From the NCBI GenBank assembly GCA_963931925.1, contig OZ007571.1, forward strand, positions 53,816,763 to 53,880,762: a DNA stretch of 64,000 bases, read 5' to 3'. The notes beneath the pieces are model-generated. The model was not told the DNA's origin, made no database searches, and saw only the letters and a list, made by a program, of their open reading frames with translations. Positions 27,601-38,649 of the stretch are shown here, in pieces (within the stretch, counting starts at the first letter, position 1; each line of letters begins with the position of its first letter). This DNA comes from Onchidella celtica (lineage: Eukaryota > Mollusca > Gastropoda > Systellommatophora > Onchidiidae). The position numbers and the translations under genes are program-made.

Positions 27601-30600
27601 TTCCCTTGGCTTAACTACAGGCTGACATAGGGCTATCCCACACGTTATAATTCTTATATTATAACAACGGCCATTATCTAGATCAGGAAGAAAACTTAAT
27701 TTGATTCCAGACAAGATAACATTAAGCCTTACATGTGTATACGCGCACCCTGTACGCCGCGCACCCTGTTCGCATCAAATCTATCCTAGTTATGGAATGA
27801 GCTGGAGTTAAACTAACTACAATAAAATACAGTCTGCTGAGTCTACACACTCATACCACAGAACTGCCCGTGCTAGGTGGCTCAATAAAAGACAATCCCA
27901 TCTACTTACTTAGCCCACCCACGCACAACGTAGTATCCCTTAATTAACAATTACCATCATAATTAGCAGAGGATAGCAATAGCCAACTGGATCTACTCAT
28001 TAAGTCAAAATTAATTGACTTAGGCCCCATTAGCCAACCCAGCTCAATTCCGCACATGCTAGATTATTAATATTACACAAAAACCCTAGTCCATACTGCC
28101 ACAGGCCTATCTCAACTCAGAGCCAAACTTATCCCTTTCCTATCCTCTGGATATAATACCAAACTCCTGACTCATAAAGTCATAGGAGTATCTCTAGGTG
28201 GACCAACCCACATAGGCCTACATGACACATGTAATAAGTCAACACCTGAGTCTCAACCAACAATAGCAAGTTATAGTCTCCCACTACAAGTGATATGATA
28301 ATCATGGCATAAAGCCAAACCCAACTACATGGTACAACTAGGCCTACAAGACTGAACAGTCAAGTCAACCCACTTGTATTACCTCCAACAATACTGATAT
28401 ACCTAAAACATTCCCACACATTCAGTGAACGAATTATATAATGCAACAAAATAATATCATAATAATGATGACATATATATATCATAGGTCTACTGGGCAA
28501 GCAACACCCATAACCCCTATGATTGAGTTTAAAGTCAATGCATCTGATCTCTTCATTACAACAGAGTCCAATTACATCTGTCAGTGTGTCAAAAGAACAG
28601 ACAATGAGCACCTACAAAGGATGCCATAAAAATATGACACCTGATGCATAGACAATGCATCTATACACCTAGCATAGGCCTTTCCCTTCATGATTCATCT
28701 TATCAACAACCAAAGTTCAAGGTTCGACCCTCAAAAGTTTCTAAGTCCGACTTAACCAGTACAAATTGAAGAAAATCAACTTAACACCTATGTAGCGAAC
28801 ATACTAATTCAATAATAAACATATAATAAATTAAGAAATTAAAGTAAATAATCATCATCCTTTAGTATAATGCCGATATCTGAGATCCCAAATGCTGTTT
28901 AAGTGTGGCAGCCACTGTAAACAGTCAGCCAGGATTGTTATTGTTGTTTGGGTCAAGCTTCCGTTTCCGGAAGCTATTAGCTAACCAATCCCGGTCTTGA
29001 TTTGACCCGCTTGACCAAAAGTCATGTGATCATGCCTGCTAGCGTCTGCTGTGACCTACTCACGGCTCACGCGCGTGCTCTGCAAATCCAACACCTCTCT
29101 CTTCATCTTAACTGGTCTACTCATTATCATAAAGTCCATAATGAATACGGCATCAATAAAGGTAACGAAAAGGCACACAAGACAAATCTACACATACACC
29201 ATAGTCACACTGCTGATTCAAAGGAACCCAGAAATAATCATCCAACAATAACCTTGCAACCCACGGAAGAACAAGTTAAAGTAAAGAAATAACTTGGTTA
29301 TAATTCTTGCCCGTTACTCTCTCTCTCTCTCTCTCTCTGTGACGTCTGTCCCTAAGAAGGACACGTTGAGCCTGAATGGCACCAACTGCAGATTAAGAAT
29401 AACGATCTAGATCTGTCTATCTCTGATCCAAGTAGCGGGACTTAGACCACACCCTCCAGTAGTACTATTTGTTAGCGCTTCACATAAAATCAGTCCGTCA
29501 CAAATTACAGTTAAATGTTTCCATTTAATTACATGAACTAATCATGCGCGCTAGCGTTGATAGCATTCTAGAACAACCTTACACTCTCTCTCTGCAGGAT
29601 ACTGATAGATCTATACTAAGATAGAAACTTAGCAAGATAAACTTTACCATAGATTGTTAGCTGCCAGCCTGATTGCCTAACCAAGCTGAACAAAGTTCAT
29701 CAAACCTCCAAGTATAATCCAATCATTATTATTTCACATCATCTAAATATTATTAAATACCAGAACTAAAATAATGGGTACAACTTACGTGAACTAACCA
29801 AATGAATTCACACTTGAACTACATCATCAGAGCTGGCACTTCACAAATCTTGAAATATAAATTATACAACTTCTTTTACTTTTATGTTAGTCTGGACACA
29901 ATGACACGTCCTGCTGTCTTGAAGACTTGGGTGGAACTGACTGACCCACGCTATCACCTAAGCGTCACCCAAACACGCGCAACCCATTCACTCCTTACAG
30001 TTCACTAAGTGCAAATTCTAATAAAACATTAAAACAAATAAAAACATTTTTAAAGACCACCATCTTGCTCGTGTATGTTCCAAATACACTATCTTAAGGA
30101 AATATTACTTAACAAGATAAAAACTAAACAAAACTTACAATGTAGTGATACATAAAAAGGTTCTACTTCTGGCACCAGGGATGGTCACTTAAATTGACCA
30201 ATCCTGGACAATACAGACCACGCCAAGACTATGATTTAAAATTGGCGCAGTGAGTACATCAGTTGGCAATGTTACTCAACACCCGCATGACTCATCTCAG
30301 TGCGTGATAAACAATAAGGGGAGATTATCTATGGTTTCTGTGTGGTTACTTCCCCTTGACCACGTCTAGTGGTCCAGCTGATCAAAATAACGGGTTTATC
30401 TCCCTTTCACTACAATGAGCTATGTTCTCAGCCCTGTAATGGTTCACCCCATTACATATAGTAAAAGCATCTCATTTTACTCTTCTTAGTCATCAAACTA
30501 CATCCGACATCAATTCTGCGTGAACTCTTACAGGGGAGACAAAAATAATGTTTTTTTTGTTGTTTTTTTTATTGAAAAGGTCAACTGCCTCGCCATTGAC

Positions 30601-33600
30601 TTTTGCACTGAGTGTCAGAAAAAGGTGATGAAATTAAGCATTGGGTTGGTCTACAAAAATAGTCGGCGCTTCGCACCGAAACATACCCTAAGTCTAATTT
30701 TGCCACACCCTGAAAATACAAAGGCTGAGGTTCATTTGCATATAATTTTGATCCTGATCTATTAAAGTTTCCGCCATTTCTCGATCAACAAACTTTTCAA
30801 CAAACAATTTTTAAAGGAATTTCAACTTAAAACAGGATGAAAAATACATTGAATTAAACATCATTTATCTGGTTTTCTGTGTGAGTTATTTTCAAACGTG
30901 CGCTACATTGGCGCAACGCTCCGTGGTCCTTTGTTATGAGGGGATCAAATCGGTATGTGCGGCTCAGGGCAAAAGCGGCAAGACTGCATCTTGTTCAAGC
31001 AATAAAAACACATGGCTACACACATTAAACAATACAAAAGATAATATACTTTGACAGAGGAAAAATTGAACTTTATTTTGATGTGGGATACACGCCATTT
31101 TACATAAGCACACAGCAGTAGTATCCTTGTAATGCTGGCCTAAAATTATGCCAAAACGGGATTTCACCCCTTCAGCGGGGCAGTTTGGACTACCTAATAG
31201 AAACATTCTTCAAAAATCTACTCACAAGCCCTGAAAAAAATGAGTTAGTGCAAAGCAATGATCTAGTATCCATTTTCCTTCCAGACAACCACAAATCCCT
31301 CCCAAGCTACAGGCCTGATGCCACTTGGAGGAACGGAGGAGTGCAGTAAGTTTTTCTTTGAGCCATATCTTCCTGTGCCTTCTGTAAAATCCAGGTGTTG
31401 TTGTTTTTTTCCTGTCTTTGTCTTTCTTTTTAGTCTTGCTCTGTTGTTTTCAAAACAATTGCCTGAACAAAACCCTAATACAAAGGAAGTGAAAAATTGA
31501 CAAGAAGCACCCAATTATTTATTTGCTTTTTTTTCGAGCTATATATCAGAATGACTAATGTTATCTTTGAACTGTTTTGGTTGAATTCAGTGTATTAAAT
31601 ATTTTAGTCCAGCAATTTTATAATGCACCAGGTGGCTACAAGGGCTATGGCCTGGCGATGATGGTTGAAGTCTTTTGTGGTATTCTGTCTGGAGCTGAAT
31701 TTGGCAACAATATCAGAAGGTGGAAAACAACAGAGAGAGTTGCCAATCTGGTCAGTTTTTAAACTAAATTTAGGTTGTCGCAGTGAGAAAAGTTAATTTA
31801 CAATGGATTTATTTATCATATAGGACGAGGAAAACCAATTTTCAGAACAACGTAGAACATTTGAGTATTGTTACTTTTTGTTTATTTAATGTATGACAGT
31901 AAACAATCTTATTCTTTCTGACAAAGGAAGGTGATACAAATGATATATCAGCATGCAGGCCAAAAGTGGGATCAACTTTTTGCTTTGAAAAGCAAGATTT
32001 TATGTGTATTCTTAAATCCCGAAGCAGAAAATTGTACTATTCTATGAAATTTTAATTATGGCTCAAATGTTGAAACATTAAAGTACTAAAAATATAAAGC
32101 ACCTCCTCACTAGTGCTTTATGTAATGCCCTTAGCAGAACGTCATACTGTCCTTAATATTGGTTGAAATGTTGAAACTTAACCTCGTCTCACACTGAGTG
32201 AAGTTATCTATGAAATGGCCAGAACAGGGACAGGGACAGGGACAGTGGCCAGTCAGTTGCCTAAACATATATTGTTTGTTAACTTTATTGGTTGGTTTTA
32301 TAAGGTTATTTTGAACATGTGTATTTTGTTTTGCCTCAGCATACTATAACATCATGCTGGATAAATTGGAAGTGACCCCAATAAAATTTGTATAAGATAC
32401 TTGTGATCATATGCAGGAATTTTTTGTTTAGTTAAATAGAAGGCTCATAAGAAAGAGCCTTCTGCATTACATGCCAATTAAAACATGTTTTAACTTTTCC
32501 CCAAGAGGCCTGTGCTTCTTTGCCCCGAAGTTAGGCCATATATCATATAGGTGAACAAATTATTATTTTAAGCCAGGCACTTAATTTGTATCAACTACAT
32601 GTATTATGACATTCCCTTTTCCTTCCTCCACTGATTTAAGGGGGGGGGGGGGGGGGCGCGGGTCCTGAAATCGAAATTAGGCTTCAAAATATCGATATCG
32701 CGATTTTGTACTTTTCGGTTAGTTTATCCATTTAGGAACACTATTTTACCAACCAAATGTCAATTTTCAATGTTTATAACCCTGAAATATGCCTTTTAGT
32801 GAGGTGGGGGGTCAAGAAAAAGGCACAAGAATCATGCCATTGGGCCGCAAAATTAGCCCTAAATAACATCTTAGTGTCGCTATCAAAACCCCTACTCCTC
32901 CGTACACATCTGTCATAAGCCTTTGGTAGTTTGGAAATCATTGTTGAGGCCCAGCACACCAGTAATGATGACTTTAGCCATGTAACACGTTTCAATAACA
33001 CTTTTATTGAAAAAACTTTCAAATGCGATTTTCTCGAAATTGCACTTTTGATCAGTGATTTGTGAACTAGTTTTTTATTTATTGACCAATTGGTTTAAAA
33101 TTTGGCTAACAACATGTTTGAACAAATCGAAAAATTCATACAGAAGAAAATTTAACTTTTCATATTTTTTTTTTGGTCGAATTTTTTTGTGATAGAAAAT
33201 AAGAAAAAATGGAATTCCGCTACATACCATTTTCAAAAATTCATAACAAAAGATCTGTCAGAGATATCAAAATTCCCTTCAGTATAAAGTTTTTAATTGG
33301 ATTGAATAAGACATAAGAGAAGTTTCAAATAAATCCAGTAAAAATTGGCGAAGCCTATCTACATGTATATTGAATTTGGTACTTTTTGGTGACTCAAAAT
33401 CCAAGATGGCAGCGCTTCCATGACAACCATATGACAAACAAATTTTTTTTACATTTTTTTTCTGCTAATTCAGACATCCTGAATTCGATTATAATAGTTA
33501 AAATTGTCTATTTCTCATAATAACAAGAATCGCCTTTAGGACCCGCACCCCCCCTTAAGACTCAACTTCCATTATTTTTGTTTTCTAAGCATGACTTTGG

Positions 33601-36600
33601 CGGGAGTTTTGATTTTTAGCTCACTGAGTATATGCACGTACTTAAAGCGGTTTACCATAGAAGATCTCTCTAATTACCTCATCAAGTAAAAACAACAACC
33701 AACAAGAAAGTTTGTCAGTTTCTCCCAGTTTTTTCTGATGAAAAACTTACCGACTGACACCCTTTCACAGCAATTCCCCCGAGTATTACATCATAATTAA
33801 TCATTATGCATACAATGCAGTATCAGTTAAGTGGATGTCTTCTTATCCTTTCATATGAATATGTAAACAACAACTAGCCTCAAAGTCAATGGTTTTGCTT
33901 ACCTTTTCCCCAGATCAAATTTCTGACAGTCAGCACTGTTAAGGCCTGTTTACACTGGTAGGTTTTAGGAGTAGAAAAACGGAATCGAGGCCGTGGGGGA
34001 AGAACTCTCCTAGCTTTCAGATTTCCCCCTCGAAACGCGGCTTGTTTACACTGGTCTATTTTCTGAATGAGAAGCAATGCACATCGTTTGTTTTGGTCAT
34101 GTGACTGGGATGGACACTCGCGTGGCGGCCGCTGGCCTCTCGCTTTGTCGAGCGAAGGAATATGTCAGTTCAGCTTTTCAATGTATGAATGTGAAATTAC
34201 TCGGATCTTTCGAGGCTTTTATCATTCGCTAAAATTCCAAGGGCTTTAGTTCTCGCCTGTTTGTTATGATACATGGGCAATTAAGTATCCCATAGACAGC
34301 TCTCGCTTTCAAAATGTTGTGGTGAAAGTTTCTTCGATAGTTCAGCCGAACGCCATTTTACACCCAGGCGGTTGTCACGTGACGTATAACCTTTCCGAAA
34401 TGGGAATGAAAATAGGAATGGTCCTATTCCAGTTTTTCAGGGGGAAATCGGAAAGGAAATAGGAAAGGGTCGGATTCCATTCCGATTTCGGAACAGTGTA
34501 AATGCAACAAGCTTTCCGCTAGATTTCCTTTCCTTTTTTCTATTCCTAAAACCTACCAGTGTAAACAGGCCTTTATACGAGCATGAGCATGACAAATAGT
34601 ATATTTCACTGTAATAAGCACAGTTGGAAAATACCATTTTATTAGATATAACAGGGGTGACAGAACAGATAAACAAGCAAAATGGGAGTGAAAAAACAAT
34701 CAGTGGGAGCAAAATAATGAGTAAATAAACAGGAGACTTTACATTGCTATGCCGCAAAAGTGGCCTAACACAGGACAAAGGTTGCAAAGTGAGGAGCACA
34801 AAAGTGGCTCCTCATGCTTTCCAGGTTGCAGGCAGGAGCCACTGCAATGGCCGCGCACAGGAGTTGGGTTAACAGCACTAAACCTAAGGAGGTGAAAACT
34901 TGAATAAAGCACCTCTCCAATTGATTTTCACAATTCTTTACCTATACTTACATTCAAAGATGCATAAGAACTTTATAAACATTGTAAGACTGACAGAACT
35001 TCTCGGTGTATTAAAGCCTATGTTGTGCATGCATTTTGGTCATTGCAGGGTCAATGTTTTGTGGCTATTGATCCTTCAGCATTTGCCCCAGGCTTTACTG
35101 ACAGGATGTCTCAACTGAATAACACATTGAGAGACTTAGAACCAGTGAGTCCCTTTCTCTTAAAAAATCTGCAGCCAGATTTGTTTCAGTCATCAGGCTG
35201 GGGTTAAATTTTTGATGACCTTGTTTCTCCTGAACAGGTGCTAAATATGATTTATTTTATTTCAGTTTAAATGTCTTCCCTAGGGAATTCATAGATGTTT
35301 TAAAAAGTTTTCAGAAAATGCTTTTGGTATACAAAGTTATGTTAATTTATGTATATGGACAAGGTGTGAAATGTAGACAAAGATGAATTTAATGTCGTTT
35401 GCAACTTTATTGAACTGCTAGTGTCAGGGCCAGAATGGCCATCGGGTTGAAATACATGTGATAATTCAAATAACAACATATCTGTTCTCTTTATTTTGAT
35501 AAATCTTTGCATGGATATATCATAATTGACATTGTAGTAATAACTTAAAGTGTGTTTACATTTTTTTGAGACACCATGTACATATCAACCAACGGCAAGA
35601 AGGAGAGTAAAGAGAAATAACTTCATTTAAGTTCATTTAAGTGCTGATCATTTTTCTATAGTGCTGTAGCTTGACCTGGGATTTCCCAAAAATGCATCAA
35701 CACTGCTCTACGCTAATGGCATAAGTAATTTTTGACACTTCTGAGATACTGAGAAGAAACTGTTTATTGTTCTGTCTTTTGATGACTTATGCCATTATGA
35801 TTTTATTGGATTATTACATTTTCCTATTGGCGCATTTCTTTTTCGATAATATTATCTGATAGCCCTCATGCTCAGGAATGCAATGAACCATCACTTGCCT
35901 TTTGGTATAACTTTGACATTAGACCTATATTATTGTAGAGTGGTGATGACAAGTTCCAGGGGAAAAAAAAAAGAAAAGTAGCAAAGTGAATTTTATCCTT
36001 GAAATCATAATATGGGAATTTCTTATTTTTGTAGCGCAGGATCGGCATGTTTGCAGTAAATTTAGCCCCTGTGAATGTTTAACATTTTATTCCATTGGAA
36101 TGATTGCCTCTAATTGCAGGCAACAGGCGAGACAGAGGTTTTGGTGCCTGGGGATCCTGAGAGAAAAAACATGGAGAAAAGTGATCGTCTTGGAGGCATT
36201 CCATACCACGAGAATCAAATCAAATTTGCAGTGAGTAACTCCTTGCTAGTCAGAAATTGTCTAAGAATGAGGGTGTTTTGGATGTTACCCATCTAAAAAG
36301 ACAAGGGTTCACAGAACAAAAATCAGTAATGTGTTTACAACTGCAGGAAGATCCACCATTGATATGTAAAAATCCGTAAATTTTTATTCTGATGAACATT
36401 GCCCACAGAACAAGCAATATAGTTTCAGCTAACATCACTTAACTCTTTCCCTCCCGCGAGCCACATTTTGCGGCTCAAGCGAAATCCCGATTCCTACCGC
36501 GAGTCGCAAAATGCGGCTCATGAAATTCATGTTCAATTCCAATTCATTGTTTACGAAACACAATTTTTGTAAATACAATTCACTGTTGTACATTCAAACC

Positions 36601-36965
36601 TGAATATTTTGAATCTACATTCATTTTCACACAATCTATTATATATTTCGGTAACTTGCAATCTTTGGCATGACTAACTGACCAAACTATACACTCTTCA
36701 GGCCTTAAATTTGGCAGGAAGGTGGCAATTGAGATAAGGAAGATGATGGCTATCATTAAAAGTTGTTTACTTCAAGCATGTATTTTTAAAAAATAACAAT
36801 GTTTATTGCTATGTAACATCTGTATATTTACATGTTTGTTTCGTAATATATAGTACCGTGCATGTCATAAAAAGTAACCGTATCAAGCGTTAAGTTTGGT
36901 GCGTAATGTTGTTGTGTGCATGAGTTCTCAAGCAAGACTGTATGGTTTATTACTTTTATTATACT

Positions 36966-36997
<32 letters not shown>

Positions 36998-37328
36998 GGA
37001 TCACATGATTGTTTATTCTGGGCAATGCCCGGTAGCTCATCTAGTTTCATATATTTTGGTTGTCTATTGAGGGAACAAAATGGTGGCTCAAATATAGCTT
37101 GGTCCAACCGTGGAATACTGCCCAGAATGTATGGTAGGGAAAGCGCTAAGAGAGAAAAATTCAGTTTACTTCTTCATTTCATCATTTTAAGATGAAAACT
37201 ATAAACTTATGCTTGACTTTAAGTGGATATGTCTTATTTTGCTATTTAAATGATGATAAACTCTTAATCTTATCTTTCAGAATGACTTGGCAGCAGAACT
37301 AGGTGTGGCACCACCAAAGAGCTTATGA
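12658..37328 (+). CDS. Ldh2-family (YlbC/YjmC-like) NAD(P)-dependent 2-hydroxyacid dehydrogenase, 12 exons
   Basis: Exons: 12658-12820, 14059-14166, 15462-15542, 16709-16770, 19886-19939, 21068-21166, 21927-21992, 31285-31345, 31632-31750, 35049-35144, 36120-36230, 37281-37328. They total 1068 nt and encode 355 residues, the usual length of the malate/L-lactate dehydrogenase family unrelated to classical LDH/MDH. Every junction is GT-AG and keeps the frame. Family motifs in order: SHGLNR (residues 48-53), SNHFGIAG (119-126, with the conserved His), NPIACAAP (162-169), LDMATTAVALGK (178-189), PLGG and KGYG (235-238) followed by MMVEVF. There is no signal peptide, so it is probably cytosolic. 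Members reduce or oxidise 2-keto/2-hydroxy acids such as malate, lactate, ureidoglycolate or sulfolactate; the substrate here cannot be told. The exon 2 donor (GTTTGG) and exon 9 acceptor are weak but required by the frame. A polyadenylation signal AATAAA lies at 37911-37916. The family identity is clear; substrate and ancestry are not. Confidence 0.93.
12821..14058 (+). other. Dehydrogenase intron 1
   Basis: GT-AG intron with a CT/T-rich low-complexity tract at about 13013-13046. No other element recognised. Confidence 0.85.
14167..15461 (+). other. Dehydrogenase intron 2
   Basis: No repeat or RNA recognised; AT-rich. Confidence 0.8.
15925..16677. mobile_element. TTAA-type (piggyBac-like) MITE in intron 3
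   Basis: Left end TTAA + CCCTTTCATGTTT; right end AAACACGAAAGGG + TGAA. The 13-base termini are inverted with one mismatch, and the target duplication is TTAA with one change on the right. Non-coding, 753 bp. The right part (about 16545-16670) has reiterated GGCCGGGTT.AAC words. Its right edge is only 31 bases before exon 4, so it supplies much of the 3' splice-site context. Confidence 0.65.
17243..17890. mobile_element. TTAA-flanked MITE in intron 4
   Basis: Flanked by perfect TTAA (17239-17242, 17891-17894). Termini CTCACTCACTACCG and ..AGTAGTCAGTGAG are inverted. Near the right end GTGCCACG-type words with ACGGTAGTGAG repeat (about 17815-17880). Non-coding, 648 bp. Confidence 0.65.
17891..19885 (+). 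other. Rest of dehydrogenase intron 4
   Basis: C-rich runs near 18380-18418 and 18832-18848. No gene or family-level repeat recognised. Confidence 0.6.
19940..21067 (+). other. Dehydrogenase intron 5
   Basis: Contains an (ATT)n microsatellite at about 20327-20344; otherwise nothing recognised. Confidence 0.8.
21317..21437. mobile_element. Short TTAA-flanked MITE in intron 6
   Basis: Perfect TTAA on both sides (21313-21316, 21438-21441). Termini CCCTTTCACTGC and GGCGGTGATGGGG are imperfect inverted repeats. Only 121 bp, non-coding. Confidence 0.55.
22046..22202. mobile_element. hAT-type MITE in intron 7
   Basis: Termini CAGGACCGTCTTCA and TTAAGACAGCTCTG are inverted with few mismatches. The flanking 8-mers GGCAGGCT and GGCAGGTT agree in 7 of 8 positions, as expected for hAT. 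157 bp, non-coding. A truncated relative lies at 785-885. Confidence 0.65.
22430..23250 (+). repeat. Duplicated block B, copy 1 (intron 7)
   Basis: Colinear with 32241-34680 in intron 9 of the same gene once the two insertions there are removed. Shared stretches include words around TGGCCAGT.AGT, GGTTATTTTGAA, GCCAGGCAC, TGAAAAACTTAC and AATACCAT. This copy keeps the TTAA and TTA target sites empty. Nature unknown: either an old dispersed element or a local intron duplication. Confidence 0.65.
23659..24265. mobile_element. Pogo/Tigger-like MITE A
   Basis: Flanked by TA (23657-23658, 24266-24267). Ends start CAGTA and read CAGTAGAACTCGG / inverted CAGTACACCCGAATC, with a shared CAACGAACT-type subterminal word. 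TTCGTTGGA is reiterated near both ends. Non-coding, 607 bp, with an internal C-run at about 23750-23762. CAGT termini and a TA target are typical of the pogo/Tigger branch. Confidence 0.65.
24480..24890 (+). pseudogene. Relic of a transposon-type protein C-terminus
   Basis: The frame around 24602-24712 reads VYPKLHFLEDH then FGLGLFSKPSGE, stops, and resumes in the same frame with LHKNIYTLEQQ. This resembles the PK.H.LE.H ... G.G...E...E..H pattern common at the end of many uncharacterised animal transposon proteins. Internal stops show decay. The family cannot be named from sequence alone. Confidence 0.4.
25625..25746 (+). repeat. Duplicated block A, interrupted copy
   Basis: Counterpart of 8996-9150. 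It continues after 26579 (CTAGTGAATGGTGAAGAGG, compare CTAGAGAACGGTGATGAAA near 9131), bracketing the pogo-like MITE. Confidence 0.5.
25749..26577. mobile_element. Pogo/Tigger-like MITE B
   Basis: TA on both sides (25747-25748, 26578-26579). Inverted termini CAGTAAAACCTCG.TATA and TATAACGAGGTTTTACTG match over 13 bases before a short indel, followed by ACCGCC-rich subterminal repeats (GTTATACCGCC words at about 25768, 25856 and 26520). 829 bp, non-coding. The terminal sequence closely resembles Tigger elements. Confidence 0.75.
26586..27117 (+). other. Intron 7 sequence between MITE B and LTR X
   Basis: No gene recognised; the frame at 26862-27209 is not coding-like and runs into the LTR. 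Confidence 0.4.
27122..30456 (-). mobile_element. LTR-like element X (3.3 kb, probable long solo LTR) in intron 7
   Basis: Begins TGTAACAGG and ends ..CCCATTACA (TG...CA with inverted TGTAA). TATA flanks both ends (27118-27121, 30457-30460). On the minus strand AATAAAA occurs about 90 bases from the 3' end, as in LTR R regions. No gag, pol or env similarity and no second copy in the window, so it is a very long solo LTR or another TG-CA element. Reiterated ACAATACAATAAAC-like words occupy about 27235-27330, and a (CT)n tract about 29320-29338. Confidence 0.5.
30461..31284 (+). other. Rest of intron 7
   Basis: No element recognised; T-run at about 30550-30570. Confidence 0.5.
32640..33554. 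mobile_element. TTAA-flanked MITE with G-run termini
   Basis: TTAA at 32636-32639 and 33555-33558. Termini are a G-run + CGCGGGTCCT and AGGACCCGCA + C-run, inverted. The paralogous block at about 22783 has one TTAA and no insert, confirming a precise insertion. 915 bp, non-coding, piggyBac-like target preference. Confidence 0.75.
33942..34572. mobile_element. PIF/Harbinger-type MITE
   Basis: TTA duplicated on both sides (33939-33941, 34573-34575). Inverted termini AGGCCTGTTTACACTGG continue through GTAGGTTTTAGGA for more than 30 bases nearly perfectly. A GGCC.GTTTACAC end with a TWA target is characteristic of Harbinger. 631 bp, non-coding. The empty site is seen in block B copy 1. Confidence 0.8.
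35145..36119 (+). other. Dehydrogenase intron 10
   Basis: No repeat or RNA recognised. Confidence 0.75.
36443..37145. mobile_element. Degenerate TTAA-type MITE in intron 11
   Basis: Left TTAA (36439-36442) + CTCTTTCCCTCCC, right ..GGTAGGGAAAGCG + CTAA (37146-37149). Near the left end GCGAG(C/T)C(A/G)CA..TTTGCGGCTC repeats twice. An (AG)n-(G)n tract lies at about 36966-37000. Non-coding; terminal decay suggests age. Confidence 0.45.
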
Positions 37329-37910
37329 TGGGTGTCAATCATTTGATGGTGTGACCAGAGCTTCAGCGCTTTCATTTCAGTTGGTTTTATCTACATGATA
37401 CACATGACACACCTATTATGACCCTTATTAGAACAATGCCCTGTCCATATTTCAGAGTGTTGAAGTATATCGCATGTGCACCTGACTTTATATGCTAATA
37501 CAAAATTATCAGTTCCACAAACAATTAAATGGTCATAAAGTTTTCAGAATAGTTATACTTTGATTTCAACAAGTTTGCTGAAAATGCCTAGACTTTGCAC
37601 TCTAGGGAATATAGTACCTGTTCCTCATTTTTATTTTAGAGTAGGTCCTCAGGAAAACTTCGACTAGACAGAAATTAAAAAACAGGCGAAATCATTCAAA
37701 TGTAGACAAGAAACCATTCAAAGCTGTCAGTCAAAAGTAACATTTTACTGGTCACACAGTTTGCAAACACATGGGGCTGCAACATGAGAGACAATACAAT
37801 GTGTTATAAATGCTAATCAGTAAAGGTCCAAAGTATGCTTTATAGAAAATCCAATTTTTAATATATATATGTACTTGGCCAAAGTTTCTCTGTACTTACT
37901 TTAAATGGAT

Positions 37911-37916
37911 AATAAA
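37911..37916 (+). promoter_or_regulatory. Candidate polyadenylation signal of the dehydrogenase gene
   Basis: Canonical AATAAA 583 bases after the stop codon. No stronger canonical hexamer was noticed earlier in the 3' flank. Confidence 0.5.
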
Positions 37917-38029
37917 GCATATTTTCTGTACAAGTAATGTGTTGTATCCTTTATTTTAGAACAACCAGAAGCATTACTAAGCAACATCACAATGCTAGAT
38001 ATTTTAAAAGATTTGGTTTTCAAGACCAC

Positions 38030-38200
38030 CGCCTCTCTCTCTTTCTTTCTCTCCGTTTTGCTCTTTCTTTATGCCTCTCTTTCTTTCTCTCTCTTTCATC
38101 CTGTCCCTCTCTCTTTCTCTCTCTGCCCCTCACTCTGTCACTCTCTTTCTCATGTCTCACTCTCTCTTGTTCACTCCCTCTCTCTCTGATGCTCACCCAA
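38030..38200. repeat. (CT)n-rich microsatellite tract
   Basis: Long CTCTTT/CTCT low-complexity run. Charged Arg/Glu frames on the opposite strand are artefacts of it. Confidence 0.7.
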
Positions 38201-38401
38201 CAAGCAAAGCATATCAACAGTGACATATCTAAGGTGTTGCTGCAATATCAAATGCCCTGGGCGCCATTTGAAGGGGATGAAGGGGCACCATTGAGCATTC
38301 TCTGAAAGTCACACAGGCCACCTTCGCATAGTGAAGAAAAAAAACATTCTACCAATATGAGGATGGTGCTGTTAAAATGTGCATGTAATGCCATAATTTA
38401 A

Positions 38402-38642
38402 CTCTTTCAGAATGTCAGTGTTAGGGGCTTCGGTCAAGTCTGGACGTAATGAATTTTTTCCCACTTTGGGAAAAAACAGCATGGTTCAGAAAAATAACTG
38501 TGGAAAAAAAAGTATTAATAGTGAAGTAAAATGTTATACATCAAATAATAGAGAATTGAATGTAAAATACAAAATAAATCGGCGATACATCCAAACGTGT
38601 TTTCCACTGGTGCCGATAAATTGGGGAGACATCCTGAAAGAG
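38402..38642. mobile_element. TTAA-flanked MITE downstream of the dehydrogenase gene
   Basis: Perfect TTAA (38398-38401, 38643-38646). Termini CTCTTTCAGAATGT and ACATCCTGAAAGAG are inverted with one mismatch. 241 bp, non-coding. Confidence 0.7.
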
Positions 38643-38649
38643 TTAATTA

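Larger units (their letters stand above)
32241..34680 (+). repeat. Duplicated block B, copy 2 (intron 9), carrying two insertions
   Basis: Colinear with 22430-23250. The copy is split by a TTAA-type MITE (32640-33554) and a PIF/Harbinger MITE (33942-34572). Removing both restores alignment with the first copy. Confidence 0.65.

Noticed and set aside
38020..38226. Arg/Glu-rich minus-strand protein
   Set aside because: Translation of a CT microsatellite; comparable artefacts occur at 11389-11793 and 61467-61907.
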